From positions 124,001 to 188,000 of the forward strand of contig CAWAMN010000002.1 in NCBI GenBank assembly GCA_963783235.1: 64,000 nt of DNA, written 5' to 3'. Positions within the stretch are counted from its first letter, which is position 1. Every line of letters starts with the position of its first letter. The notes under the pieces were generated by a model. That model did not search any database. It was not told the DNA's origin and saw only the letters and a program-made list of their open reading frames with translations. Positions 29,123 through 40,701 of the stretch are shown one piece after another. Made by a program: the position numbers and the translations under genes. This DNA comes from Thiohalomonas sp963783235. Lineage in GTDB: Bacteria > Pseudomonadota > Gammaproteobacteria > Thiohalomonadales > Thiohalomonadaceae.

Positions 29123-30619
29123 ATGGATTTTAGCGTCAAAAAAGGCAGCCCCGAGGGTCAGAAAACCGCCTGTCTTATTGTCGGTGTCTTTGAGAAGAAA
29201 AAGCTCACCCCCGCCGCCGAGGCGGTGGATGGGGCCACCGATGGCGCACTAACCGCTCTTCTCAAAGGGGGTGATATCAAGGGCAAACCCGGACAGACGC
29301 TGTGGATACATGCCCCCGCCGGGATCCCCGCAGAGCGCATTCTTCTGGTCGGCTGCGGCGAGAACAAGTCCCTCGATGATGCCACCTACCGCAAGGTAAT
29401 CCAGGGTGCGCTGACGGCCCTCAGGCCCTCGGCTGCCAAGGATGCCCTTTGCTGCCTCCAGGCACTGGAGGTCAAAGGTCGGGATCTGACCTGGAAAGTG
29501 CAGCAGATTGCTGAAGCGGCGGGGAATGCCGTTTATCTCTTCGACCAGATGAAGAGCGAAAAGGACGCCGACGCCGTCCCCAGCCTCAAAAAGTTTCACT
29601 TTCTGGTGGAGGACAAGGAGGCCGCCAAGGCGGCGGAGACCGGTAGCAAGCAGGGTGCGGCGGTGGCGCTCGGTGTCGCCCTGGCCAAGGATTTGTCCAA
29701 CCTGCCGGGCAATGTCTGCACGCCGACCTATTTGGCCGACCAGGCCAGGCATCTTGGCGAAAGCTACAAGGACATCACCGTTTCCGTCCTGGAGGAGAAG
29801 GATATGGAGAAATTGGGCATGGGTGCCCTGCTCTCCGTCTCCAGGGGTAGCCGCGAGCCCGCCAAGCTGATTACGATGGAGTATCGGGGCGGCAAAAAGA
29901 GCGACAAACCGGTCGTACTGGTCGGCAAGGGCCTGACGTTCGATGCCGGGGGCATCTCCCTGAAACCGGCCGCGGCGATGGATGAGATGAAATACGACAT
30001 GTGCGGCGCCGCCGGCGTCTTCGGCACCATGCGGGCGCTCGCCGAGCTGAAGTTGCCCATCAATGTCGTCGGGGTCGTCCCCAGTTCGGAGAACCTTCCC
30101 GACGGGGCGGCCAACAAGCCGGGCGATATCGTCACTTCCATGTCCGGCCAGACCATCGAGATCCTGAACACCGATGCCGAAGGCCGGCTGATTCTGTGCG
30201 ATGCCCTTACCTACAGCAAGAAATTTGACCCGGCCCAAGTCATCGATATCGCCACGCTCACTGGCGCCTGCGTCATCGCCCTCGGCAAGCAGGCGACTGG
30301 TCTGCTCGGCAACGACGATGATCTGATCAACGGCCTGCTGGCCGCCGGCCGGGACAGCGGCGACCGTGCCTGGCAACTGCCCCTGTGGGAGGAGTACCAG
30401 GAGCAGCTGAAGAGCCCTTTCGCCGACATGGCCAATATCGGCGGACGCGAAGCGGGCACCGTGACCGCCGCCTGTTTCCTCTCCCGCTACACCAAGGAAT
30501 ACAAGTGGGCGCACCTGGACATCGCCGGTACGGCCTGGAACTCCGGCAATGACAAAGGCGCGACTGGCCGTCCGGTGCCCCTTCTCGTTCGCTACCTCCT
30601 TGACCGGGTCGGTAACTGA
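29123..30619 (+). CDS. pepA: Leucyl aminopeptidase PepA
   Basis: This 498-residue cytosolic M17 aminopeptidase forms hexamers with two metal ions per subunit. The C-terminal catalytic domain shows GKGLTFDAGGISLKPAAAMDEMKYDM (lysine and aspartate ligands) and the M17 signature NTDAEGRLILCDAL near residue 352. The N-terminal macro-like domain spans about 1-165. The ATG at 29123 has AGGAG upstream. It heads the cluster pepA-holC-orf-valS. In some bacteria PepA is also a DNA-binding cofactor for Xer recombination. Confidence 0.97.
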   Translation: MDFSVKKGSPEGQKTACLIVGVFEKKKLTPAAEAVDGATDGALTALLKGGDIKGKPGQTLWIHAPAGIPAERILLVGCGENKSLDDATYRKVIQGALTALRPSAAKDALCCLQALEVKGRDLTWKVQQIAEAAGNAVYLFDQMKSEKDADAVPSLKKFHFLVEDKEAAKAAETGSKQGAAVALGVALAKDLSNLPGNVCTPTYLADQARHLGESYKDITVSVLEEKDMEKLGMGALLSVSRGSREPAKLITMEYRGGKKSDKPVVLVGKGLTFDAGGISLKPAAAMDEMKYDMCGAAGVFGTMRALAELKLPINVVGVVPSSENLPDGAANKPGDIVTSMSGQTIEILNTDAEGRLILCDALTYSKKFDPAQVIDIATLTGACVIALGKQATGLLGNDDDLINGLLAAGRDSGDRAWQLPLWEEYQEQLKSPFADMANIGGREAGTVTAACFLSRYTKEYKWAHLDIAGTAWNSGNDKGATGRPVPLLVRYLLDRVGN

Positions 30620-30700
30620 GCCACGCTGACAACAGCCGGGGTTCGCGGGACGGCGCCCGCGCGGTAGCATAGGGCGCCGTCCGAATCCCCCTGGAACCCG

Positions 30701-31129
30701 ATGACCCGTATCGACTTCTATATCCTCAGAGCTTCATCCGCCGGTGAACGCGAAATCTTCGCCTGCCGGCTGGCGGAAAAGGCCTTCGAACAAGGTCATC
30801 GCGTCTATATCCATGTAGCGGACGAGCCTGCCGTGGCGCGCCTCGACCAGTTGCTGTGGACTTTCCGCGCCGGGAGCTTTCTGCCCCATGAGCGAATCGA
30901 CGCCCCGGACGCGGACATTGAGACGCCCATCCATATCGGAACAGGCGATGAGCCGGGCCCCCATGACGACGTGCTGATCAATCTCGCCGAGGACGTGCCG
31001 CTGTTCTTCAGCCGTTTCCATCGGGTTGCCGAAGTGATTGCCGGCGACGATACGCACCGGTCTGCCGGCCGGGAACGCTATCGTTTCTATCGAGACCGCG
31101 GATACCCCCTCGAGGCCCATAACCTATGA
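30701..31129 (+). CDS. holC: DNA polymerase III chi subunit
   Basis: The 142-residue clamp-loader accessory protein joins the polymerase to SSB. The family pattern is clear: RIDFYIL at the start, ACRLAEKAFEQGHRVYIHV, then LDQLLWTFRAGSFLPHE and DDVLINLAEDVPLFFSRFHRVAEVI, ending RYRFYRDRGYPLEAHNL. The position between pepA and valS is the standard one. The stop overlaps the next start (ATGA). Confidence 0.96.
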   Translation: MTRIDFYILRASSAGEREIFACRLAEKAFEQGHRVYIHVADEPAVARLDQLLWTFRAGSFLPHERIDAPDADIETPIHIGTGDEPGPHDDVLINLAEDVPLFFSRFHRVAEVIAGDDTHRSAGRERYRFYRDRGYPLEAHNL

Positions 31130-31950
31130 GCGAAGACAAACGCGACGATCCCCTCCTCAACGAGCTGGACTCGCTCAAAGGCCTGCTGGAGGCCGGCCAG
31201 TCGGATTTCGACGACTCCATCGATGACTTGCAGATGAGCACCGGTGGCGACGAAGACCCGTCCGACGGCCAGGAGACCTTGCCCGAAGAGTTCCTGCGGG
31301 GCTGGGACGATGAACCGGTTGAAGCCGATAACGGCCCAGGCACGCCGAACTCCGGTCCGCACGAAAAGGCATCGTCGGAAGAAGAGGATCTCCTCCCAGA
31401 GGCCTACCTGGTGGAGATTGAGAAAGCCATTCCCGATGCCCGGCGCGACAGTACACCGGAGGCGTTTGGCAACCCACCCCCACCGGAAGCTTCTTCCAGG
31501 CGGGAGATCCCGGCCGCAGACGCCGAAGATGCCGGCCCAACGATCCCCACCCTTGAAGATTCCGTCTCGACCGGGCGGAGTCACGCCGAGGCCGAATCAC
31601 GGCCAGCCCCTTCGATTCCGGAGCCAGTCGGGGCCGAACCGTCCTTCGCTACCGGGGGCTCAGGGGCGCGAGGCGCGAACGGCCGGACCTCAACGACATC
31701 CCAAAGGACGACCGGTAGTGCTGCCAAGGCCCCGCGTAATGAGCCGAAGATCCCGGTTCTCGATGAGGCCGTATCGGCCGAGGATGTCCGTCAAAGGGCC
31801 CCGGACGCCTTGGGGGCAACCTCCTGGGAAGAGTTGGAGGCCGTTGTCGACCTTCTTCTCGATCGCCGCATCGAGAGTATGCGCGAGACCCTGAAAAAAG
31901 AGTTGCTGGGCGAGTTGGAGCGCTCCGGCAAGCTGGAGCCGCCCGAATAG
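31126..31950 (+). CDS. Acidic, disordered hypothetical protein between holC and valS
   Basis: The 274-residue protein is translationally coupled to holC by an ATGA overlap. The N-terminus is strongly acidic (DPLLNELDSLKGLLE, DDSIDDLQM), the middle (about 60-205) is low-complexity, rich in Pro, Glu, Ser and Ala, and probably disordered. The C-terminus has IPVLDEAV and a helix, DLLLDRRIESMRETLKKELLGELE. Many gammaproteobacteria carry a similar short acidic gene in this position. No catalytic motif is seen. Coupling to holC suggests a replisome-linked or membrane-adapter role, but this is a guess. Confidence 0.7.
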   Translation: MSEDKRDDPLLNELDSLKGLLEAGQSDFDDSIDDLQMSTGGDEDPSDGQETLPEEFLRGWDDEPVEADNGPGTPNSGPHEKASSEEEDLLPEAYLVEIEKAIPDARRDSTPEAFGNPPPPEASSRREIPAADAEDAGPTIPTLEDSVSTGRSHAEAESRPAPSIPEPVGAEPSFATGGSGARGANGRTSTTSQRTTGSAAKAPRNEPKIPVLDEAVSAEDVRQRAPDALGATSWEELEAVVDLLLDRRIESMRETLKKELLGELERSGKLEPPE

Positions 31951-32110
31951 GGAGCGACCGCGCGCCCGCAATCATCTGGTCACCGGAGGCGAAAGCGCCA
32001 AACTCGCTCTCCCCCGGTTCGGCTCTGGCACCACGCTTTCCTAATCGGCAATCAGGCCCTCCCCCTGCCGCCCGCAAGCAGGGCCAAACCAAACCCCGGC
32101 TCTCATCAGG

Positions 32111-32165
32111 TATAATTCGCGAAATTTCCAGACCGGCGGTCCCAGCGACCGCCGGTCGCATTTTT
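32111..32165 (+). promoter_or_regulatory. valS leader: -10 box followed by intrinsic-terminator hairpin
   Basis: A perfect TATAAT at 32111-32116 (weak -35) is followed by an 11 bp stem, GACCGGCGGTC at 32131-32141 with its complement at 32147-32157, and T5 at 32161-32165. The hairpin lies after the promoter and 32 bp before the valS ATG, so it could attenuate valS. Alternatively it only ends the upstream pepA operon. Confidence 0.6.
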
Positions 32166-32196
32166 CCGAAAGAAGAGCCGAATTCAACGTTACGTC

Positions 32197-35010
<2,814 letters not shown>

Positions 35011-35061
35011 CTCTGTCCCTTCTCCCCCAGGGAGAAGGCCACAATGAGGGGAATTGATTCA
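35011..35061. repeat. MITE fragment
   Basis: CCCTTCTCCCCCAGGGAGAAGG and the following TGAGGGG resemble one arm of the MITE at 28.8 kb. The terminal repeats are missing. Confidence 0.5.
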
Positions 35062-35065
35062 TCAG

Positions 35066-35090
35066 AAGGCGCCTTCGGGCGCCTTTTTCT
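35066..35090 (+). terminator. valS intrinsic terminator
   Basis: The stem AGGCGCC/GGCGCCT with a TTCG loop is followed by TTTTTCTTT, 56 bp past the valS stop. Between it and the IS66 copy (35336) no gene is seen. This is the border between core genome and island. Confidence 0.9.
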
Positions 35091-35375
35091 TTGCCTGATG
35101 GTCCGTATTTCTTGTAGGAATTTGCCTACAGACAACCTGGGATAAGTTCGGCAGACTAGAGCTCCGGAATCACATAGCCAAAGGATCTACTGGCCGCAGC
35201 GTCCTACACCAGGAGACTGAAGTGGGAGTATGCACGGCGATACACCCTCAAGGCGTTGCCGCAACTCCGCAACCGGATAACACCCGCACCTCGGAGTAAC
35301 TCACTGATTTATCAGTGAACTTCCTTGGATGAACCGTAAGCGATTAGCGAAACCCGTATTGCGCGGGGTTCCGGC

Positions 35376-36929
35376 CTAATCCAAGCTGTCGGCGTCGAGA
35401 TTGAAAGGCAGCAGCGCCTCGAAATCCTCGACCGATTCGGCGCCGGGTAGTTCTTTAAAAACGTGGCGCAGGTAGCGGTAGGGCTCATGGCCGCTGGCCT
35501 TGGCGGTGGCGATGAGACTGTATAGCCGTGCCGAGGTGTGCGCGCCCTTGGGGGTATCGGCAAAGAGCCAGTTGTTGCGACCGATGACAAAGGGGCGGAT
35601 GGCGCGCTCGGCGGCATTGTTGTCGATGCTGAGGCGGCCGTCTTCGACGTAACGGGCCAGCTTGGACCATTCACCGGCCAGATAGCCCAAGGCCCTGCCG
35701 ATGGCACTTTGGGGCGGTACCTCGGGCAGCGACTGCTCCAGCCACTTTCGCATGTCCTTCAGCACCGGCCGGGCCTTCTCCTGGCGCAGTCGGTAGCGCT
35801 CCTCGGGGCTGAGGTCTTTGGCCTGCTTTTCGATACGGTAGAGCTTGCCAATGAAGTCGAGGCCCTTGCCAGCGCGGCCGGTCGGTTTGCCCTTGGCCTT
35901 CTTGCCCTGCGCCTTGAGCGCCTCGTCGAATTTGCGCCGGGCATGGGCCATGCAGCCAAGCAGGCGCACATCCTGCTGCTCGGCCACGGCGTTATAGCCG
36001 TCATAGCCATCGCACTGCACAGTGCCGCTAAAGCCTTCAAGCAGACGAAGCGGTACGGACTGGCCCCTTGAGGGGTCGTAATCGAAGAGGATGACCGGCT
36101 TGTCGGGCGGACCGCCGCGCTGGACCCACATATAGGACTTGGAGGATGCCTTTTTGCCGTCCTCCTTCAACACCTGCACCGTAGTCTCGTCCATCTGCAC
36201 GATGTCGTAACCGAGCAGCGTATCGCGCAGCAGGTTAACCAGTGGCAGGACCAAATCCCCGAGCTTGAGCATCCAGCCGGCCAGGGTGGCCCGGGGGATC
36301 TCGACGCCGGCCCGCCTCAGAATGCTTTCCTGTCGGTACAGCGGCAGGGCATCGACGTACTTGGCGGTACACACGTGGGCCAGAAGGCCGGGGCTGGCAA
36401 AGCTCTTCGGAATCGGCTGGGGCGGGAGCTTCGCCGTCTTCACCCCCTGACGGCAGCAGGGGCAGGCGTACTTGGGCCGGATGTGACGCAACACCTGGAC
36501 TTTGGCCGGGATCACATCCAGCTGCTCGGAGATCTCCTCGCCAATGCGCTCCAGGGCGCTGCCGTCATGCGGGCAGACCTTCTCGGCTTCGGGCAGGTCA
36601 TGCAGGACCTCGACCCGCTCGATGTAATCCGGCAGCGGCTTGCGACCGGGCTTTTGGCGCTGGTGGGCCGGGACAGTGACCGAGGCTTCTTCGGCTTCAT
36701 CGACTGTGCCCTCGGCCTGCTCCGGGGCCTCGGCCTCATTGAAAAGGCCGAGCTGGTGTTTGTCGGCCTTTTCCGAAGAGCGGCCGAAGCGCTTGGCCAC
36801 CAGGATATTCAGCTTTTCCTGAAGCGCGACAATCTGCGCGTCTTTTCGCTGCAGCTGCGTCTGCTGCTTGGCAACCAGCGCTTTCAGCGCCTCGATGTCG
36901 TCCGGCAAATTGTTCGTAACAGCGACCAT
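35376..36929 (-). CDS. tnpC: IS66 transposase TnpC
   Basis: The 517-residue transposase starts at ATG 36929 (a TTG at 36950 is in frame). It has an N-terminal leucine-rich helix (ALKALVAKQQTQLQRKDAQIVALQEKLNIL), a zinc-finger-like CPHDG...CPCCRQG region and a DDE core (YDIVQMDETTVQVL, VQCDGYDGYNAV, then the Glu in NNAAERAIRPFVIGRNNW). The IS66 C-terminal domain (LYSLIATAKASGHEPYRYLRHVFKELP) is intact here, unlike in copy 2. It needs TnpA and TnpB encoded upstream. Confidence 0.95.
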   Translation of the reverse strand: MVAVTNNLPDDIEALKALVAKQQTQLQRKDAQIVALQEKLNILVAKRFGRSSEKADKHQLGLFNEAEAPEQAEGTVDEAEEASVTVPAHQRQKPGRKPLPDYIERVEVLHDLPEAEKVCPHDGSALERIGEEISEQLDVIPAKVQVLRHIRPKYACPCCRQGVKTAKLPPQPIPKSFASPGLLAHVCTAKYVDALPLYRQESILRRAGVEIPRATLAGWMLKLGDLVLPLVNLLRDTLLGYDIVQMDETTVQVLKEDGKKASSKSYMWVQRGGPPDKPVILFDYDPSRGQSVPLRLLEGFSGTVQCDGYDGYNAVAEQQDVRLLGCMAHARRKFDEALKAQGKKAKGKPTGRAGKGLDFIGKLYRIEKQAKDLSPEERYRLRQEKARPVLKDMRKWLEQSLPEVPPQSAIGRALGYLAGEWSKLARYVEDGRLSIDNNAAERAIRPFVIGRNNWLFADTPKGAHTSARLYSLIATAKASGHEPYRYLRHVFKELPGAESVEDFEALLPFNLDADSLD

Positions 36930-36982
36930 GGCCCCATTGTACCGAGCCAAAGCGATGGTCGTGATCGAACTTTTCGATCGGC

Positions 36983-37342
36983 CTATAAAGCTGACTTGTA
37001 GTGCAGCGCCTGATGCGGCCGCACATAGCGCAAATCAATCCCGTCGAGCAGCCAGTTGAGCTGCTGGCCGGTGAGCGTAGCCAGTTCGCCGCCGAGAAAG
37101 ACCGGCCACTTGAAGCGCTCCTTCTCCAGACGCTTCATCCACAGGCAAAAGCCGGAGCCTTCCCAGTAGAGCATCTTGACCTTGTCGCGGCGCCGGTTGA
37201 CGAAGACGAACAGCCGCTCGGAGAACGGGTCGAGTTCCAGCTCGGCTTCGACCAGCACCGCCAAGCCATTGATGCCCTTTCGAAAGTCCACCGGCTTGAG
37301 GCAAACATACACCTCAGGCAGGTCGTTACTCGGGCGCATCAT
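36983..37342 (-). CDS. tnpB: IS66 accessory protein TnpB
   Basis: The 119-residue IS66 Orf2 protein matches the family along its length: VYVCLKPVDFRKGINGLAVLVEAELELDPF, then FVFVNRRRDKVKMLYWEGSGFCLWMKRLEKERFKWP. It is required for IS66 transposition with unclear biochemistry. It overlaps tnpA by 4 bp (ATGA). Confidence 0.95.
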   Translation of the reverse strand: MMRPSNDLPEVYVCLKPVDFRKGINGLAVLVEAELELDPFSERLFVFVNRRRDKVKMLYWEGSGFCLWMKRLEKERFKWPVFLGGELATLTGQQLNWLLDGIDLRYVRPHQALHYKSAL

Positions 37343-37671
37343 CCGGCCAAGGCCCTTACCAACTCCGCCACCCAGGCCGGCTCGGTGCTGTTATCGAACT
37401 CCAGCGCCACGCCCGTCGGCAAGACAACGCGGCAGCGGCCCAGTCCGCGACCGTCAACGACACGGGCTTTTTGAAACAGGCGAGGCCGCGCGGGATTATC
37501 GCCGAGGACGCCTTTGCGCCGGAGCGTGGACTTCCAGTTATAGAAGGCCGTTACGTTCAACTCATGCGCCTTGGCGTACTGGCGCATCGACTGTCCGGAC
37601 TGCTCGCAGGCCCGGATGTGATCAAGCCAGACGCGCTGCTTGTCGGTGAGTGAGATTTCCGTGGTGTCCAT
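37339..37671 (-). CDS. tnpA: IS66 accessory protein TnpA
   Basis: The 110-residue IS66 Orf1 has a helix-turn-helix (EQSGQSMRQYAKAHELNVTAFYNWKSTLRRKG). The start is ATG 37671, with GGAG six bases upstream; an in-frame GTG at 37704 is less likely. First gene of the tnpABC operon. Confidence 0.92.
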   Translation of the reverse strand: MDTTEISLTDKQRVWLDHIRACEQSGQSMRQYAKAHELNVTAFYNWKSTLRRKGVLGDNPARPRLFQKARVVDGRGLGRCRVVLPTGVALEFDNSTEPAWVAELVRALAG

Positions 37672-37934
37672 GCTGTGCTCCGGTTTGCTTGACTGCCGGT
37701 GCACAGTGTTGCCCCTCAGAATGCGCGAGAGAAGTACGGGGAAGAATTACCGGTTACGATGAACCTGCTTCTATGCGGCTGCTACGGCTTTCTATGCGGT
37801 CGACAACCGCGTATTTGCGAGCCCACGTTCAGCCGGGGCCGTCGAAGGCATTGAGGATAAAGGAAAAATTCAGCCCTTCGTCGACGACAAGGGGTCTTAT
37901 GCGGCTGGCAACCGCCGCCATTTCGTTATACGCA

Positions 37935-38267
37935 ATGAATCCAAAGAACAAAGCTGAAGTAATTATTAACGCCGCAAAAGAACATGCGGACGGCGGGCGT
38001 CACAGAGTCAAGCACATGATGCAAGTCATTGGAGTTTTCTTATTGGCCTGCATTGCAGGTTTAGCTGCATTTATGGCGCTTGAATTGTTTGCTTCATCAC
38101 ATACCACGCCATCTTTGTGGCTTGTCGCTGTAGTGCTATTAATTGCGAGTGTAGGTGCGGCGCTGTCGTCAACTCTGCGTAGAACACGCCCCGTTACATC
38201 ATCATTTATTAAGGGTACAACCTATTTGTTGGTTGCAGTGGCTGTATATGTCGGATATAGCGTATAA
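37935..38267 (+). CDS. Cassette-type gene C1: small membrane protein
   Basis: The 110-residue protein starts at ATG 37935, five bases after a GTTATAC core-like site. After a polar N-terminus (MNPKNKAEVIINAAKEHADGG) it has three hydrophobic segments (about 29-50, 60-80 and 93-108). Its stop lies inside the first core of the attC at 38262, the standard compact layout of an integron cassette. The AT content is higher than in flanking genes, which suggests transfer. The family is not recognised. Confidence 0.65.
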   Translation: MNPKNKAEVIINAAKEHADGGRHRVKHMMQVIGVFLLACIAGLAAFMALELFASSHTTPSLWLVAVVLLIASVGAALSSTLRRTRPVTSSFIKGTTYLLVAVAVYVGYSV

Positions 38268-38356
38268 CGAAATGGCGTGTATCTGGCCTGCGCCGGCACG
38301 ACGTCCCGCCGAAGGCCCTGCACCCTCGCGCGCAGGCGGGATACACGCTGTTGGAC
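38262..38356 (+). other. attC recombination site, left (next to IS91 copy A)
   Basis: The 95 bp imperfect palindrome has end cores GTATAAC (38262) and GTTGGAC (38350). The arms GCGTGTATC..GCCTGCGC and GCGCAGGC..GATACACGC pair. It follows cassette gene C1 directly. An identical inverted copy lies at 52854-52948. GTTGGAC fits the GTTRRRY core consensus. Confidence 0.75.
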
Positions 38357-38633
38357 TAAACCGCCCGGCAGGGCGCTTGGGCTAATGGGATTTGTATTCG
38401 GCGCGCGGGGGTCGATGTGCAGCCGATTGACTGCAGGAGTGCGAAAAAGGGAAGCAAAACGCCATCCGCAGCGCTGGGGTTCCGGATTGTCCATGGACGG
38501 TCGCGTCCTTTTCGGTGAGTTCCATTTGAGACCAATATCCCAAACAGGCGCAGAGGCGTCAATTGCCGACGGCGGGGCGAGTAGGCTCGCACCGGCCCGT
38601 CGATGTGGCAATGCTCAAGGATACGTTCAGGAT

Positions 38634-39842
38634 TCATGCGTAAGCTCCCGGCGGGCCGGTCGCCGGCGGGCTGCGCTGTGCGGGGATGATGGCCACGAGC
38701 ACCAGCCTCCCGACGCCACAGTGCGGGCAGCGGTGAATATCGATGCCGAGTACCCGGCGCATAAACTGCTCGACGCTCTCAAGCTCCACGGGCTCCGGCG
38801 GCGCCGCCGCCAGTGCCTGGCGGGCTTGAGCCAGACGTTCGCTCTTGCCGCGGTTGGCGAGCAGGCCGTAATGGCGGATGCGCTGCACGCCCTTGGGCAG
38901 GACGTGTAGAAGGAAGCGCCGGAGAAATTCGTCCGCCTCAAGGGGCATGGCCTTTAGCTTGTTAGCATGGGCGTAGTCGCGCCAGCGGAAGGTCACCTGA
39001 GTTCCATTAAAGGCCAGCAGCCGGTGGTTGCCGATGGCGACCCGGTGGGTATAGCGGCCGAGGTATTGGATGACCTGCTCGGGACCGGCGAAGGGCGGTT
39101 TGGCGTAGACGACCCACTCGGTGGCGGTTAGCTCTTGGAGCAGGCCTTGGTACACCTCCGGACTCATGCCGGGGTGGGTGTCGTCCCCGTTGCACTCGCC
39201 GGCGGCCCAGGCGTACCCCAGGGCTTCGAGGAATTTGCCGCGAAACACCGTCGACAGCACCCGCACCGGAAACAGAAAGTGGGGCTTGGCGCGCTTCCAT
39301 TGTCCCTTATCGGCGCTCAGGCCGCCGCCGGTGACGATGCAGTGCAGATGCACGTGTTGGTCCAGCCGCTGCCCCCAGGTGTGCAGCACGGCGGTGATGC
39401 CGAGCTCGGCACCCAGCCAGCGCGGGTTTCGGCCCACCTCCAGCAGGGTTCGCGAGGCGCACTGAAACAGCAGCCGATAGACCAACCGCGGGTGCCACTG
39501 GGCGAGCCGGTTGAGGCGGTGCGGCAGGGTGAATACCACGTGGAAGTACTCCACCGGCAGCAATTCCGCACGGCGCTTTTGGACCCAGCGCTCCTTCGCT
39601 AAGGCTTGGCACTTGGGGCAGTGGCGGTTGCCGCAGGAGTGGTAGTGATGCACTTCGCGACCACAGGCCTCGCACTGGGAGCGGTGCCCGCCCAGCTCGG
39701 CCGTGCGGCACGCCACGATGGCCCGGAGTGCCTGGCGCTGCTCCGGACACAGTCGGTGATCGGTTCGGTAGGCCCCTCCAACGGCTCGAACAATGTCCGC
39801 CAGTTCGACAACCGATCCCGCGCCGCCCTTGGGGCGGCTCAC
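38634..39842 (-). CDS. IS91-family transposase, copy A
   Basis: The 402-residue HUH rolling-circle transposase starts at GTG 39842, only 4 bp after the recombinase stop. The N-terminal zinc-binding region has CEACG...CGNRHCPKCQ. The HUH motif is HVHLHCIVTGGG near residue 160, and the two catalytic tyrosines lie in YLGRYTHRVAI (Tyr-x3-Tyr) near 255. A C-terminal CPHCG completes the family layout. It mobilises DNA by one-ended single-strand transposition and can carry neighbouring DNA along. Confidence 0.93.
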   Translation of the reverse strand: MSRPKGGAGSVVELADIVRAVGGAYRTDHRLCPEQRQALRAIVACRTAELGGHRSQCEACGREVHHYHSCGNRHCPKCQALAKERWVQKRRAELLPVEYFHVVFTLPHRLNRLAQWHPRLVYRLLFQCASRTLLEVGRNPRWLGAELGITAVLHTWGQRLDQHVHLHCIVTGGGLSADKGQWKRAKPHFLFPVRVLSTVFRGKFLEALGYAWAAGECNGDDTHPGMSPEVYQGLLQELTATEWVVYAKPPFAGPEQVIQYLGRYTHRVAIGNHRLLAFNGTQVTFRWRDYAHANKLKAMPLEADEFLRRFLLHVLPKGVQRIRHYGLLANRGKSERLAQARQALAAAPPEPVELESVEQFMRRVLGIDIHRCPHCGVGRLVLVAIIPAQRSPPATGPPGAYA

Positions 39843-39846
39843 GCCC

Positions 39847-40701
39847 TTAGTGCTCCGGTGCCTTCAGTTCAGCCCACCGATCCAGGGGCGAGACGGTCTT
39901 TATCATCCGCTCGGCGCTGAGGTGGAGGTAGCGTTGCGTGGTTCCGATGTGCCCGTGGCCGAGCAGCCGTTGGAGGGTCGCCAAGTCGACACCGCTCTCC
40001 AGCATCGCGGTGGCGAAGGCATGGCGCAGGCAGTGCATCCCACAGGGTTTGCTGAGGCCGGCACGGCGTTGGGCTCTTTTCCAGCTCTTTTGCACCACAC
40101 TCACGCTGATCGGCCGGTTCCGATCCCGCCCTTCAAACAGCCATCGGTGCGGATGGTAGGCGCTCCAGTAGCGGCGCAGCGCGCTCAGCAGTCTTTCGGG
40201 CAGCAGCGTCAGCCGGTCTTTGTCACCTTTGCCGCCATGGACCCGGATGCACATCTGCCCGCTGTCGATGTCCGCCACCTTCAGGCGGGCGATCTCGCTC
40301 ACCCGCAGTCCGGACCCAAAGGCCAGCATGATCATCGCGCGGTCGCGCACATGGCAGGTCTGTTCCAGGACGTGAGCGATGGTGGCCGCACTCGGGATCT
40401 CGGGGATCCGCTGCCTCTGACGAGCGCGCGGGATCTTGAAGTGCGCCTCGTCTCGACCCAGCGTATGCCGATAGAAGAACCGCAACCCGCTGACCGCGAT
40501 GTTGCAGCTGCTCCAGGCGAGTTGGCGTTCGCCGATCAGGTAGGCCAGATAGCGCTGAACCTGCGCTTCGCTGATTCGGTCCGGACTGCGCTGGTAGTAC
40601 TTGGCCAGTCCACGCACGGCCCGCAGGTAGGAGTCGCGGGTGCGGACGCTCAACCCGCGCACCAGCATGTCCTGGTCCATCTTTTCACTGAGCTTGCTCA
40701 T
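39847..40701 (-). CDS. Tyrosine recombinase carried by IS91 element, copy A
   Basis: The 284-residue recombinase starts at ATG 40701 with GGAGA upstream. A further 36 codons upstream (to GTG 40809) are open but overlap a terminator-like hairpin. It has an N-terminal SAM-like DNA-binding domain (VRTRDSYLRAVRGLAKYY) and a catalytic domain with Arg in GSGLRVSEIARL, HCLRHAFAT (HxxR), and LLGHGHIGTTQRYLHL (His and the Tyr nucleophile). It lacks the extra helix insertion of IntI, so it is Xer-like rather than an integron integrase. It is in operon with the transposase. Confidence 0.9.
   Translation of the reverse strand: MSKLSEKMDQDMLVRGLSVRTRDSYLRAVRGLAKYYQRSPDRISEAQVQRYLAYLIGERQLAWSSCNIAVSGLRFFYRHTLGRDEAHFKIPRARQRQRIPEIPSAATIAHVLEQTCHVRDRAMIMLAFGSGLRVSEIARLKVADIDSGQMCIRVHGGKGDKDRLTLLPERLLSALRRYWSAYHPHRWLFEGRDRNRPISVSVVQKSWKRAQRRAGLSKPCGMHCLRHAFATAMLESGVDLATLQRLLGHGHIGTTQRYLHLSAERMIKTVSPLDRWAELKAPEH

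Larger units (their letters stand above)
35336..37757 (-). mobile_element. IS66-family insertion sequence, copy 1
   Basis: This complete 2422 bp element carries tnpA, tnpB and tnpC on the minus strand. Its ends are GTAAGCGATTAGCGAAACCC (35336) and, inverted at 37757, GTAACCGGTAATTCTTCC. A perfect 8 bp target duplication GATGAACC flanks it (35328-35335 and 37758-37765), as expected for IS66. All three genes are open. Copy 2 at 41503 is nearly identical and inverted relative to this one. Confidence 0.95.

Noticed and set aside
29249..30670. 473-residue frame antisense to pepA
   Set aside because: It is a GC-rich shadow frame opposite a firmly identified gene and has no family features.
37766..37934. 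Integron attI site or cassette promoter upstream of C1
   Set aside because: Only a GTTATAC core-like end and no clear attI structure or strong -35/-10 pair could be recognised, so it is not called.
38356..38637. 93-residue frame after the IS91 transposase (both copies)
   Set aside because: It has no ribosome binding site and low-complexity Arg/Pro composition, and lies in the terminal region of the element; probably a chance frame.
39847..40701. Tyrosine recombinase as the integron integrase IntI
   Set aside because: The IntI-specific insertion before HxxR is absent and the gene is in operon with an IS91 transposase, so it is an element-borne recombinase.
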